DNA of 64,000 nt from Hafnia psychrotolerans (GCF_014639435.1 NZ_BMFZ01000001.1:110748-174747); one strand, 5' to 3'. Numbered from the stretch's first letter, positions 1 through 10,210 are shown. The notes: generated by a model from the sequence alone, not told the origin. Numbers and translations are program-made.

Positions 1-43
1 TAGCCGGAACGGTATCCGCCTCGAAAATCACTGCGATCATCAT
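1..43 (-). CDS. Start of a small protein gene, cut by the window edge
   Basis: Only the first 14 codons are visible, reading MMIAVIFEADTVPA from tandem ATG codons at 43 and 40. A purine-rich GAGAGAAG stretch lies just upstream as a ribosome binding site. The opening MIAVIFEA resembles small antibiotic-biosynthesis-monooxygenase (ABM ferredoxin-like fold) proteins, but so short a piece cannot settle the family. It lies downstream of the glucan synthase gene on the same strand, with about 77 bases between them. Confidence 0.4.
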   Translation of the reverse strand, partial: MMIAVIFEADTVPA

Positions 44-120
44 TCTTCTCTCTGGTGTAGGAATGAGCATCACTTTACTGGATTCAACATGTGATGCTTC
101 GGTGTGGAGCGAAATGTGCA

Positions 121-3100
121 TCACTCCGCCAGCCACACTTTCACCACATGATTTTCACCGTCGTCGGTCAGCGGGATCATTCCGTCCGCCAGCGGTTGTT
201 CATCCATCATTACCTGATAGGTTCCTTCGCCGCGTTGGACGGTGATCTGGTACTGGCTATTGCCTTGTTGATAGGTGAGGGTAACCTGCGGCCAGTCAGC
301 AGGCAGGCGGGTATTGATGGAGATAAACTCGCCATGACGCTGAATACCCAGCAGTGACTCAGTGATCAACCGGTAGGTCCAGCCGGCGGAACCGGTGTAC
401 CAGCTCCAGCCACCGCGTCCGTTATGTGGGTCGACGGTGTAAATATCAGCCGTGATGACGTATGGCTCGACTTTATAGCGTTCAACAGCGTCAGTCGTGA
501 GGCTGTGATTGATTGGGTTAATCAGCCGCATTAGCTGCCACGCCCGCTCAATGTTACCCATTTCGGCGAAGGCCATGACCGCCCAAATAGCACCGTGAGT
601 GTACTGGCCGCCGTTCTCGCGCACGCCAGGCAGGTAACCCCGAATGTAGCCGGGGTTCGGTCCGTCACCATTGAATGGGGGGGTCAGTAGTTTAATCACT
701 CCTGTTTCATCGTCGACCAGCCGCGCATCCAGTTCTTTCATGGCCTGCTGGCTGCGTTGCGGGTCGCCTGCGCCGGAAATGACCGACCAACTCTGTGCGA
801 TGGCGTCAATCTGACACTCATTGTTAAGGTGCGATCCGAGAGTTTCTCCGTTGTCAAAATAGCCACGCAGATACCATTCACCGTCCCAGGCGTTATCGTG
901 CAGGTTCTGTTTAAGCGTGGCAGCCTGTTGGCGGCACAGGGTGGCGACGTCGGGATGATCCAGCCGTTCGGCCAGCGCCGCGAAGCGTTGCAGGACATTG
1001 TAAAGGAAGAAACCGAGCCACACGCTTTCGCCCTGGCCCTTGATGCCGACATTATTCATGCCGTCATTCCAGTCCCCGGCGCCCATCAGCGGCAGGCCGT
1101 TTTTGCCAAAGTTCAGGCCATGTTTGATGGCACGCACGCCATGCTCAAACAGCGATTCGCTCAGTTGACTGAGGGTTGGCTGCTCGTAGAATGACTCCTC
1201 TTCCGGTGCCAGCAGGCGTGCTTCGATATAGCCGACTGGCTGTTGCGCGATGCCGGTGTCGCCGGTCACGTCGATGTAGTGGCACATCGCCAGCGGCAGC
1301 CACAGGTAGTCATCTGAACAGCGGGTACGCACACCATTACCGGATGGCGGATGCCACCAGTGCTGGACATCGCCTTCGACAAATTGACGTGATGCACACA
1401 GCAGGATCTGCTCGCGCATCCGCTCCGGTGCCGCGTGGGTCAATGAGAGGGTGTCCTGCAACTGGTCGCGGAATCCAAATGCGCCACCAGATTGGTAATA
1501 GCCGCTGCGCGCCATGATACGGCAGGCCAGCGTCTGGTAAATCAGCCAGCCGTTAGCCAGCAAATTGACCGCCGGTTCCGGGGTAGTGATCTGAATTCTA
1601 TCCAACACCTGATGCCAGTGCTGGTGAATATTATCCAGTTCGCTGCGGGCCGTGCCTTCATTGAGGAACTGGCCGATAAGCTGTTCTGCCTCTTGTGCGC
1701 TCTGCCCTAAACCTAAGGCGAAGACGAAAGTGCGTTGGTCGCCGTCAATCAGCGTGGTGGCAGATTGCACCGCGCCGCACGGATCGAGGGCCGCGCCGGT
1801 TTTACCTGACAGCCGTTGCTGCAACATACTGGCTGGCGAGGCCGCCGATCCGTTGCGGCCCAGAAACTCGCGGCGGTCGCCGCTCACTGAACAGTGTACG
1901 CCGGTAACGGCAAAGAAACCGGTGCGCTCAGCACCATTTCCGCCATAAAGGTTGGTTGCGAGCACGCTGCAACCCCGGTCTGTAGGGCCGGAACGGGTAA
2001 TGATATGCATAGCAGATTTAGCGCGCAGATCCGCCATGATCCACTCGACATATCCGGTGGCCGATAACCTGCGCGGTCGCCCGGAGTGATTACTCAGTGT
2101 GAGGATGAACAGTTTGACCGGTGCATGTTCGGCCACCAGTACCGTCAGTTCACTGTCGATACCGCTCTGGCGGTGCTCGAAGATGCTATAACCAAAACCG
2201 TGACGCGTGAGGTATTCGCCGGTGCCACGTACCGGCAACGGTGTCGGCGACCACACTTCTCCGCTCTCTTCATCTCGTAGATAGAAGGCTTCGCCAGAAC
2301 TGTCGCTGACGGGATCGTTCTCCCACGGCGTCAGCCGGTATTCATGCGCATTCTCAAACCAGGTGTAAGCCTGTCCACTTTCAGACACTACCGTCCCAAA
2401 ATTCGCGTTGGCGATGACGTTAGACCAAGGTGCCGGCGTATTTTTTCCTTCGCCCAGCAGGATCTGATATTCGCGACCATCCGGTGAGAAACCGCCGAAA
2501 CCGTTAAAGAAGGCCAGCGATGAAGTGTCGAACTTACGCGGCATATAGTGCTTATTCGGCAGGCCAGGCAGCACGACCAGTGCTGGCGGTGTGTTAAGTG
2601 GGGCTTGCATTTTCTGGTTTACCTGGTCAATCAGGCTGCCGCGACGGTCGTCAATCAAAATACTCGCTACGCTCATCAGCAAGGTACGATCTTCTAAAGC
2701 CATATGTTCAGCTTTACGCACAAAAATCCCGCCCGGTTTGTCGATCAGGCTCGATTCTGCCCCTGCGGCCACGCGGCTCATGATCTCGTTGTGCAACTCC
2801 TGCTGATAACCGCCCTGATCGTTACTGAGGATCACTAAATCGACACTCAGCCCTTTCAGCCGCCAGTAGGTATGCGCTTGAATAAGGCAGGTGACCATCA
2901 GCATATTTTCATTGTTGGTCACTGACAGCAGCACGATAGGCAGGTCACCTGAGAGCGCATAGCCCCACAGACCGGACTGTCCACGTCGGTTGAGCGTTAG
3001 CGTGTGTGCGTCGGCGCGCATTTCTGCACTCGGGAACAGTACGGCACTGGCCAGTCGATTAAATAGATTGGCATCATCCTCATTGGCATTAATCTGGCGC

Positions 3101-6100
3101 AGTAATACCTGACTGTGTGACCAGGCCATTTCGAATACGCGGTCGGCGATATTGTGGTCGCGGTACTTTTCCATCAACGCCAGGCTGAGATCACGCTCTT
3201 CTGTAATGCCGTATACCATGTCGATGATCAACGGAATACCGGGTTTGAGCACCACGCGCTGGCGGATCGCAATGATAGGATCAAGCACTGGTCCGGCACT
3301 GTTGCCGAGCGGTCCGTGGGTGCGCAGCGCCTGGGGGGCGGCGGTGGTCTGGCCTCGGCCAATAAAGGCCGCGCGGTCAGTCTCAAATGACGTCTCACGA
3401 TCGGTCGGACCGTGGATAGCCATCATATGGAACAGCCACGGGCAGGCTTCGTTCTCTTCACGAGGACGACGGTGACAGAGGATCCCTTCTCGGTCGGGCA
3501 CCAGTTCAGTCTGAATAAACAGGTTGCTGAAGGCCGGATGCGTCAGATCATTGGCCGCGGGTGCCAGCACCACTTCGGCATAGGTGGTGATTTCAATGGT
3601 GCGCGGCTGGCGGCCGCGGTGAGTTAGGGTCATGCGTCGCAGTTCAACGTCATCTTCTGGCGATACCACGATTTTGGTGTGAATAGTCAGTGCGCCTTCG
3701 GTACGTTTAAACTCCACACCGGCATCGGTAAATACTGCCTGATACTGTTTGGCTTTTTTACCTACCGGCTGCCAGGTATTGCTCCACATCTCGCCTGACT
3801 GCGGGTCGCTGATATAACAGAAGGTGCCGCGGTTATCGCGGGTCACATCTTCCCGCCAGCGAGTCAGTGCCAGATTTCGCCAGGTGCTATAGCCGCCGCC
3901 AGCCTGTGTCAGCATCAGATGGTAGTGGGGGTTGGAGAGAAGTTGAACTTCTGGAATCGGGCTGTCCACGTTGTGGAACTGGCGGATCTCCACGTTGGTG
4001 GCTTTGAGTCCCACCTCTATCGCGTCAAACTGACGGCGTGGGCTGTAGAATTCAACGGCGTCTGGCACCCGTTCCTGCAACAGCAGACGTGCGGACTGGA
4101 ACCAGGGATTGGCAGCGAAGCGATCCACCATCGGCGCATCGAGCAGCAGATGGGAAAGCGCAAGGAGGCTCATGCCCTGATGGTGCGCCATGTAGGAGCG
4201 GACAATCACGTAGGTTTGGCCACGATTAAGCCGCGACGGCGAGTGGTCCAGGGCTTCATAGAAGCCATACATACCGCGTGCGCCCATTTTTTCAAGTTCA
4301 ATCAGGTTATCGCAGGCCTTTTGCGGTTCAACCACGAGCGCCATCATCGTCGCGTAAGGCGCGATCACCATGTCTTCACCCAGACCGCGTCTGAGGCCGA
4401 GGCCCGGTACGCCGAACGCGTGATATTGATAGTTATGGTTCGGGTCGAAGGACGCGTAGGCGGATTCAGAAATCCCCCACGGCAAGTCGTGCTCGTTACC
4501 CCACTCAATCTGCCGGTTAACCGCTGCTTTACACATCTGCACCAGCAGCGTGTCGGGATAGCCCGGCATCACCAGTTGTGGCATCAGGTACTCAAACATT
4601 GAACCGCTCCACGACATCAGCGAGGGTTGCTTGTTGATCACCGTGAAGAGACGTCCCAGCGCAAACCAGCTTTTTTGCGGCAACTGGTTGGTGGCGATGG
4701 TGAAGTAGTTGGTCAGGCGGATCTCTGAGGGCAGCAGGTCATAACTGCCGCTGTCGAGCTTGCCGATGTCACAGTTAAAACCGACGCTCAGCAGGCTGGT
4801 GGTACTGTTATAGAGGAATTTGAAGTCCATCCTGGCATGTTCAGCCAACCGCTGTTCCAGTTCGCTTATCAAGACCAAGCGCTTGCACGCCAGTTTCACC
4901 GTCAGGGCAGTTTTTGCCCGGTTCAAGCCCGGCATCTCGGCTTCCAGCCGCGATAGCCATACCAGCGATGGCAGCACTTTTGTGGCCGGTTCTTTCTGCA
5001 TCCAGCCAAACAGCAACGCCCACTCTTCGCAGAACTCACTCAATTGGTGTTGCAGCGCACTCAGCCAGCGAGGGTCATCGGTGGTGTCATGCAACAGGGT
5101 CGAGGTGAGCGTCAGCATGACATTTAATTCGCCAAACACTTGATGCACAGGCAAGGCGCCTGCATTCATCCAGTGCTGACGCAATGGCTTGAGCGTTTCG
5201 CGTTTGGCTGTGCCTGCGCCACTTTCTACCAAATTCAAGGTATCTTCCAGGCCGGCGAGCACGTCCGTGATACTCATGGCGGGCTGGTTGCACATTCCGG
5301 AAAACCCGGTACTGAGAGTGAGCAGATGGCCCGCCAGATTGCCACTGTCGACACTGGAAATATAGCGTGGGTTGAGCGGTGCTAGCGTGCGAGTGTCATA
5401 CCAGTTATAAAGATGTCCACGGAAATGCTCGAGTTTGTCGAGGGTATCCAACGTCCTGGTGGTTCGCAGCAGCAGTTCACCCTGCGTGATGTAACCGAAA
5501 TCCAGCGCGGTCATGTTAGCCAGCAGCGACAGGCCGATGTTGGTTGGCGAGGTGCGGTGGGCAATCACCGGTTCCGGTACTTCCTGATAGTTATCCGGTG
5601 GTAGCCAGTTCTCTTGCTGGTTGACGAAGGTGGCAAAAAATGACCAGGTCTCGCGGCCGGTCTGGCGCAGGAAGCGGCGCTGCCGGAGGTTAATGCTGGC
5701 CTTCGGTTGTGTCGGTGTTTTGCTCAGCCAGCTCAGCAGACGCGGCGCCAGGAACCACAACGCACCGAGAGGCGCAGCAATAATCATCAGCATCGGGTTG
5801 AAGTGCATGGTCAGCAAAATCAGCCCCACGCCCGCCAGCGGGTTTATCCACATTGCGCGGTAGAAGTTCTCCGGTGCCAGCGAAAAGCGTGCTTTGCTGG
5901 CGTCAAAGCTGTCCCACTCCTGCAAATGTTTATGGCTGACAACCAGCCGCCACAGTGTGACTACAATCGCTTTGAGGGTATAGAGACTCTCATGCGGCAA
6001 GGTAGCCAGATACAGAACAATGTGTGAAAGGCGGCTCAAGGTGCCGGAAATGACACTACGAATATGCTGGAGAAGCGGACGACGTGGTCCCTTATTGAGC

Positions 6101-8700
6101 AGATCCAGCACCAGCGCAATGGCGATAGGGAACAGGAGCAGTGTGGCGGTAAACGCCAGCCAGTAACCCGAGTTTGGCACCAGTGACAAGGTGGCGAAAA
6201 TCATCACCAGCAAGCTTGGCGCGACCAGACTGCGACGCAGGTTATCCAGCAGTTTCCAGCGAGATAGTGTGGTAAGCGGGTTGGTGCAGCGGCGGCCTTC
6301 AGCCTGACGCACGCGCAGGCCCAGCCAGTTGAGCAACTGCCAGTCGCCCCGGATCCAGCGCGAACGGCGCGACACATCGACCAAATAATTGGCTGGATAT
6401 TGCTCATATAGCACCACATCACTCAGCATGCCTGAACGGGCATGACAGCCTTCCAGCAGGTCGTGGCTGAGCACCAGATTTTCCGGACAGGCATTGGCGG
6501 TGGCTTGTTTGAACATATCCACGTCGTAAATGCCTTTGCCGACAAAAGAACCTTCGCCAAACAGGTCCTGATAAATATCGGAAGACATTGACGAGTAAGG
6601 ATCATTGCCAGGAATACTGCTGCTCATTGCCGCATAACGGCTCTGACCATAGCGCGGGATCTCTTCGGCCAGACGCGGTTGCAAAATAGCGTAACCCTCC
6701 ACCACCCGTAACCGTTTGGGATCATAGACGGGATGGTTGAGCGGATGAGCCATCGCGGCGATCAATTGATGCGCAGTGGCACGCGGCAGCACAGTATCGC
6801 TGTCGAGCGTGATGACATATTTGATGATGCCGAGCTGGCTTTGGGTTGCCCCGACTACGGTGCTGAACTGCTGTGCTTCACCGCGCAGCCAGCGGTTCAG
6901 CGCACCGAGTTTGCCGCGTTTGCGCTCATACCCCATCCAGACACCCTGCGCCGTGTTGAACTGGTTTTCGCGGTGCAGCAGGGTAAATCGATGCCCACCA
7001 CTGTCTGGATATTTCCGGTTGAGTTGGTTAATTTGCGCGCTGGCATACTCTAACAACAGATCGTCGGCGGGGTGAGACTGGGTACTTCTGTCGTAGAAAT
7101 CGGTGACCAACGCAAAATAGAGATGCGCGTGAATATTGCCCAGGTAACAGACTTCAAGGCTGTTGAGCAGGGTATCAATGCCGCTACGGCTACCGAGTAG
7201 GCTGGGGATGGCCACCAACGTGCTGAATGCTTCGGGGATCTCTTCGGAGAAATCCAGTCGCGGCAACGGATGTGGTGTACGAGCGCGGGTGGTGACCTCG
7301 CTCAACAGGTTCATGATGAACTGGCTGCACGCGATCACCACCGGTATTGCCAGCAGCCACAATACCCAGTTCATGCCATGCGTATGGGTGCGGAAAAGCA
7401 AGTCGGCAGTCATGGCGGTAATGAGCAGGCTCAGGCTGCCGAGCCAGGAGAGCAGCGTGGTTTTATTGAGCTGAGAGCGAAAACTGCTGAGGGATGAGAA
7501 GCGGACCTTAAGGTGTTTTTCCAGCGCTTCGCGGCCTTTATCCACCAGAAAATAACCGACATGCTGCATCCGGCTGCCCTGTTCTGCATTTTTGGTCAAC
7601 TGAATGACCTGACGCGCAACGCCGGGTTCGTCATACGGGGAATGTCGCGCCAGCATTTCGATCACGTGGCGGTAGTTATCGCGGGTGTCAAAATGCATGG
7701 TCGGATAAACACCAGACGGATCCTGATGCAGGATATGTTCGACCAGACTCATGCTTTCAGCGAAGTCCGCCCAGTTCATTTCGTTGAGCTGGCGCAGACC
7801 GGTGATGCTGTTGCTAACCGAGAGTTGACTGACCGCCAGATGCTGGTTAAAACGCGCAATAAGTTCGGCCGTGGTCAGGCCCGCTTCCGCCAGTCGCTGT
7901 TCAATCCAGGTCAATGGCAGTGCCAGCATCGAGCCGTGACCCTGTAGACGGCGTACCAGTTCAGCGACAAAAGCACTGGTGCGCGGCGGGTTGGCGCGCG
8001 CCATATCGGCGATAACGATGATAAGACGGGCTGGATCGTTCTCGGCGGCATCCTGCATTTTGGCCACCCAACGGTCAGCCAGATTACGTTCCTGCTGGGC
8101 TTTTGCGACGTCAATACTTACACGGCGCAGATTTTCGATCAGTGCCAGGCGCAGCATACCGGGTAGCGCCCACAGTTCACCGAGTTTTAGTGGTGTGACT
8201 TTTTGATAGGCGGCGATAAAGCGCGTTAGGGTCGCGGGATCCCAGTGGCCATCGCTGTGGGCGATGGCTTCAGTGGCAATGTCATAAATGCGCGGGCAAG
8301 AATGTGGCGCGGCGAGTGCCGGCAGGCCTTTGCCAAAATTTTTCGGCAGCAGCTGACGCACCAGACGGATCTGTTCTTCAATCAGATAAAAATTGTCGAG
8401 CAACCACTCACCGGCGGGCGCGATGCTATTTTTCTCGCCACTGCTGAGAATATGGCAATTACGGGTCAGCAGTGTTTCATTTGCGGCCAGCCGTTTTAAT
8501 AGATAGTAGGGCGCTTTTTTACTGGACAGCTTGTGGGATTGCGCCAACTTTTGACCATAACGTTCCATCTGGTCAGCAGAGAAAAGTTCTGCTGCAATAG
8601 GAATGTTTTCCTGATTCTCCCGAGTAGTGCGGGGCATTGCGCCCGTCGATACGGGGAGATCTCTTCGATCCTTTAACCAGACATTGAAAGGGTTTTTCAC
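121..8700 (-). CDS. Cyclic beta-1,2-glucan synthase (NdvB/ChvB/Cgs type)
   Basis: This 2859-residue inner-membrane enzyme should make cyclic beta-1,2-glucan from UDP-glucose; Cgs of Brucella and NdvB of rhizobia have about the same length. Visible parts are: membrane segments near residues 420-470; a family 84 glycosyltransferase core with LDSDTVLP near residue 633 and RSRWIRGDW near 780; more membrane segments near 830-870 and 950-990; a long carbohydrate-binding middle; and a C-terminal GH94 phosphorylase-like domain with GAGDWNDGMNN near 2540, which in the family controls chain length. I chose the GTG start at 8700 because AAGGA lies 8 bases upstream; the next Met is at residue 22. It appears monocistronic, and no NdvA-type exporter is visible. 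Such enzymes are best known from alpha-proteobacteria. The product probably serves as a periplasmic or exported osmoregulated glucan in host interaction. Confidence 0.93.
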   Translation of the reverse strand: MKNPFNVWLKDRRDLPVSTGAMPRTTRENQENIPIAAELFSADQMERYGQKLAQSHKLSSKKAPYYLLKRLAANETLLTRNCHILSSGEKNSIAPAGEWLLDNFYLIEEQIRLVRQLLPKNFGKGLPALAAPHSCPRIYDIATEAIAHSDGHWDPATLTRFIAAYQKVTPLKLGELWALPGMLRLALIENLRRVSIDVAKAQQERNLADRWVAKMQDAAENDPARLIIVIADMARANPPRTSAFVAELVRRLQGHGSMLALPLTWIEQRLAEAGLTTAELIARFNQHLAVSQLSVSNSITGLRQLNEMNWADFAESMSLVEHILHQDPSGVYPTMHFDTRDNYRHVIEMLARHSPYDEPGVARQVIQLTKNAEQGSRMQHVGYFLVDKGREALEKHLKVRFSSLSSFRSQLNKTTLLSWLGSLSLLITAMTADLLFRTHTHGMNWVLWLLAIPVVIACSQFIMNLLSEVTTRARTPHPLPRLDFSEEIPEAFSTLVAIPSLLGSRSGIDTLLNSLEVCYLGNIHAHLYFALVTDFYDRSTQSHPADDLLLEYASAQINQLNRKYPDSGGHRFTLLHRENQFNTAQGVWMGYERKRGKLGALNRWLRGEAQQFSTVVGATQSQLGIIKYVITLDSDTVLPRATAHQLIAAMAHPLNHPVYDPKRLRVVEGYAILQPRLAEEIPRYGQSRYAAMSSSIPGNDPYSSMSSDIYQDLFGEGSFVGKGIYDVDMFKQATANACPENLVLSHDLLEGCHARSGMLSDVVLYEQYPANYLVDVSRRSRWIRGDWQLLNWLGLRVRQAEGRRCTNPLTTLSRWKLLDNLRRSLVAPSLLVMIFATLSLVPNSGYWLAFTATLLLFPIAIALVLDLLNKGPRRPLLQHIRSVISGTLSRLSHIVLYLATLPHESLYTLKAIVVTLWRLVVSHKHLQEWDSFDASKARFSLAPENFYRAMWINPLAGVGLILLTMHFNPMLMIIAAPLGALWFLAPRLLSWLSKTPTQPKASINLRQRRFLRQTGRETWSFFATFVNQQENWLPPDNYQEVPEPVIAHRTSPTNIGLSLLANMTALDFGYITQGELLLRTTRTLDTLDKLEHFRGHLYNWYDTRTLAPLNPRYISSVDSGNLAGHLLTLSTGFSGMCNQPAMSITDVLAGLEDTLNLVESGAGTAKRETLKPLRQHWMNAGALPVHQVFGELNVMLTLTSTLLHDTTDDPRWLSALQHQLSEFCEEWALLFGWMQKEPATKVLPSLVWLSRLEAEMPGLNRAKTALTVKLACKRLVLISELEQRLAEHARMDFKFLYNSTTSLLSVGFNCDIGKLDSGSYDLLPSEIRLTNYFTIATNQLPQKSWFALGRLFTVINKQPSLMSWSGSMFEYLMPQLVMPGYPDTLLVQMCKAAVNRQIEWGNEHDLPWGISESAYASFDPNHNYQYHAFGVPGLGLRRGLGEDMVIAPYATMMALVVEPQKACDNLIELEKMGARGMYGFYEALDHSPSRLNRGQTYVIVRSYMAHHQGMSLLALSHLLLDAPMVDRFAANPWFQSARLLLQERVPDAVEFYSPRRQFDAIEVGLKATNVEIRQFHNVDSPIPEVQLLSNPHYHLMLTQAGGGYSTWRNLALTRWREDVTRDNRGTFCYISDPQSGEMWSNTWQPVGKKAKQYQAVFTDAGVEFKRTEGALTIHTKIVVSPEDDVELRRMTLTHRGRQPRTIEITTYAEVVLAPAANDLTHPAFSNLFIQTELVPDREGILCHRRPREENEACPWLFHMMAIHGPTDRETSFETDRAAFIGRGQTTAAPQALRTHGPLGNSAGPVLDPIIAIRQRVVLKPGIPLIIDMVYGITEERDLSLALMEKYRDHNIADRVFEMAWSHSQVLLRQINANEDDANLFNRLASAVLFPSAEMRADAHTLTLNRRGQSGLWGYALSGDLPIVLLSVTNNENMLMVTCLIQAHTYWRLKGLSVDLVILSNDQGGYQQELHNEIMSRVAAGAESSLIDKPGGIFVRKAEHMALEDRTLLMSVASILIDDRRGSLIDQVNQKMQAPLNTPPALVVLPGLPNKHYMPRKFDTSSLAFFNGFGGFSPDGREYQILLGEGKNTPAPWSNVIANANFGTVVSESGQAYTWFENAHEYRLTPWENDPVSDSSGEAFYLRDEESGEVWSPTPLPVRGTGEYLTRHGFGYSIFEHRQSGIDSELTVLVAEHAPVKLFILTLSNHSGRPRRLSATGYVEWIMADLRAKSAMHIITRSGPTDRGCSVLATNLYGGNGAERTGFFAVTGVHCSVSGDRREFLGRNGSAASPASMLQQRLSGKTGAALDPCGAVQSATTLIDGDQRTFVFALGLGQSAQEAEQLIGQFLNEGTARSELDNIHQHWHQVLDRIQITTPEPAVNLLANGWLIYQTLACRIMARSGYYQSGGAFGFRDQLQDTLSLTHAAPERMREQILLCASRQFVEGDVQHWWHPPSGNGVRTRCSDDYLWLPLAMCHYIDVTGDTGIAQQPVGYIEARLLAPEEESFYEQPTLSQLSESLFEHGVRAIKHGLNFGKNGLPLMGAGDWNDGMNNVGIKGQGESVWLGFFLYNVLQRFAALAERLDHPDVATLCRQQAATLKQNLHDNAWDGEWYLRGYFDNGETLGSHLNNECQIDAIAQSWSVISGAGDPQRSQQAMKELDARLVDDETGVIKLLTPPFNGDGPNPGYIRGYLPGVRENGGQYTHGAIWAVMAFAEMGNIERAWQLMRLINPINHSLTTDAVERYKVEPYVITADIYTVDPHNGRGGWSWYTGSAGWTYRLITESLLGIQRHGEFISINTRLPADWPQVTLTYQQGNSQYQITVQRGEGTYQVMMDEQPLADGMIPLTDDGENHVVKVWLAE

Positions 8701-9431
8701 ACGAACATTCCTTATGCGTACGCAAAAGGACAGTTATCGGTATGGCTGAATGTGTACGTACGCTGAGTGAGTGAAGAACGAGCTGGGAAGCTTCACGGAT
8801 GGACGGTGTAGGTGACAACCGGTTAGTTTAAGTGTAGCAGTGAATACCCTAAGGAGCGGGGTTATATTTCAGGATTATTGTCTGGCGCTGGCTTGTCTCT
8901 CGATACTTTCGACGCGAGAAGGGGATCGCCTGCAACAAACTCAAGCGTTGGTGATAAATAATAGGGTATCCAGCCGCCGTAGCTGTCTTCCCATTCCCAG
9001 TGAACAGGGCATGGCCAGAGAATGTCTTCATGCATGATGAAGTAGGTCCATCGCCCATGTGGGCGGCGTGGTTTGTCAGTACTGATAGTTTTGATAATAA
9101 TATGAACTCCGCAGAGGGACAGGACATATTTTGACCCGCATAGCCTCAGGATTCAAGCCTGAACCGCTTCCGGGGTGCATTTAACCCAGCGAACGTTGCG
9201 CACGGGCAGGTTTTTCGCCTCTTTCCTTCGACAAACCCGTGGGTAAAGCAGGTTTGATCCCCTCAGATAGTGAATAATCGACAAACCGTCATTGTCGTCG
9301 GGGCTGTAAACTCTACACTGTTCATGCCTGTCGGCACCGTGTCGCGTTGATGTCAGGTTGCTGTCGTGTTGAATGTTTGCCGTTGAATACATGCTACTTA
9401 GGTGTTCAACAAACAGCTAAAGGTGATATCC
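8701..9431. other. Gene-poor 730-base stretch with a cryptic minus-strand frame
   Basis: This gap holds the promoter side of the glucan synthase gene and of the XRE gene. No standard-length gene is convincing. One minus-strand frame stays open from 9392 down to 8862 with a single in-frame TGA at 9153-9155. Its downstream part reads like real protein and is listed separately. Confidence 0.5.
8862..9035 (-). CDS. Possible small protein or remnant of a broken gene
   Basis: Starting from the ATG at 9035 this frame encodes 57 residues. They include HEDILWPCPVHWEWEDSYGG followed by GWIPYYLSP, a tryptophan- and proline-rich stretch that looks like genuine folded protein rather than a shadow frame. 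The frame stays open upstream to a TGA at 9153-9155, and beyond that stop it continues in the same phase to 9392. It may therefore be the tail of a pseudogene interrupted by a stop. Alternatively, a gene may start non-canonically at an ATT codon behind a GGAG motif near 9095. I do not recognise the family. A competing 92-codon frame overlaps it but looks less protein-like. Confidence 0.35.
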   Translation of the reverse strand: MHEDILWPCPVHWEWEDSYGGWIPYYLSPTLEFVAGDPLLASKVSRDKPAPDNNPEI

Positions 9432-9911
9432 ATGAACCTAAACCGTATTAAACAATTGAGAATTTCCCGTGCGTGGTCACAGGAGCAACTGGCTGAACTT
9501 TCGTCACTCAGTGTTCGTACTATCCAGCGTATCGAAAACGGCGAACAGGCCAGCCTGGAAACCTTGGGTGCTATCGCTGCAGCCTTCGACATTAAAGTCG
9601 CTGAACTAATCGCGCCAGCCGAGATGAGCGAAAATAGCACGCCGGGTCGGGCGCTGGATGAACAGATCCAGGCAGCGAGACGGCAGGTACGAAGTGAAAG
9701 CAATTTTTATCGCGGATTGGTCACTTTCATGATCGTCAATGTTATTTTATTCGTTATTAACCAGGTCACCACGCCAGGCAATCACTGGTTCTTCTGGCCA
9801 TTGGGGATATGGGGTGGGTTACTTATTTTTCGGGGGCTGCGGATATTTGTTATGCGTGACTGGCTGATCCGTTTGGAGCAGGCGAGGTTACAGAAAATAT
9901 TGCGCAAGTAA
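9432..9911 (+). CDS. XRE-type DNA-binding protein with a 2TM membrane domain
   Basis: The 159-residue protein has an N-terminal helix-turn-helix of the XRE/Cro class (about residues 1-60, with SQEQLAELSSLSVRTIQRIE as recognition region). A C-terminal pair of membrane helices (about 95-120 and 125-145) matches the 2TM domain seen fused to such regulators. This predicts a membrane-tethered transcription factor. Its target and signal cannot be read from the sequence. An ATG lies 30 bases further upstream, but the start at 9432 is preferred because AAAGGTG sits at a suitable distance and the helix-turn-helix begins immediately. It points away from the glucan synthase gene. Two small exported proteins follow on the same strand. 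Confidence 0.8.
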   Translation: MNLNRIKQLRISRAWSQEQLAELSSLSVRTIQRIENGEQASLETLGAIAAAFDIKVAELIAPAEMSENSTPGRALDEQIQAARRQVRSESNFYRGLVTFMIVNVILFVINQVTTPGNHWFFWPLGIWGGLLIFRGLRIFVMRDWLIRLEQARLQKILRK

Positions 9912-10014
9912 AAACAGCGGTGATATGAGTATGGAGTCACATCAGTGAGTGCGTGTGATCGCTAAGATGTTGAGCAGGAAAGTTTCTGTTCAACATTATT
10001 ACCAGGGAATGAAA

Positions 10015-10185
10015 ATGAACCAATGCCTTATTGCACTCTCCTTCCTTTTGTTTACATTGACAGCCACCGCTGCGAATACGCCATGTTCTGGCCGTAAAGG
10101 CGGTATTTCGCACTGCTATGGTGAGAAATTCCTTTGTCGTGATGGCTCCATGAGCCAGTCGAAGAAAAATTGTCAGACCTATTGA
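10015..10185 (+). CDS. Small secreted cysteine-containing protein, YdcA-like
   Basis: The 56-residue product has a signal peptide of about 21 residues ending in TATAA. A short mature part follows with CSGRKGGISHC and a later FLCRDGSMSQSKKNC, giving four cysteines that probably form disulfides in the periplasm. The CSGxKGGISHC...C.DGSxSxSKK.C layout resembles the E. coli small protein YdcA as I remember it, whose function is unknown. The start at 10015 lies 7 bases behind AGGGA; the ATG at 10009 is too close to that site. A second tiny exported protein gene starts 25 bases downstream, so the two may be co-transcribed. Confidence 0.7.
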   Translation: MNQCLIALSFLLFTLTATAANTPCSGRKGGISHCYGEKFLCRDGSMSQSKKNCQTY

Positions 10186-10210
10186 CCACAGAGCCGTAAT
10201 AGTAGGAATT

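Noticed and set aside
3919..4602. 227-codon plus-strand frame inside the glucan synthase gene
   Set aside because: It is antisense to a conserved part of the synthase and has no recognisable protein features. Several other long frames in 121-8700 are of the same kind.
8849..9127. 92-codon minus-strand frame
   Set aside because: It shares the DNA with the more protein-like frame 8862-9035 in another phase, and its own translation shows no domain or signal.
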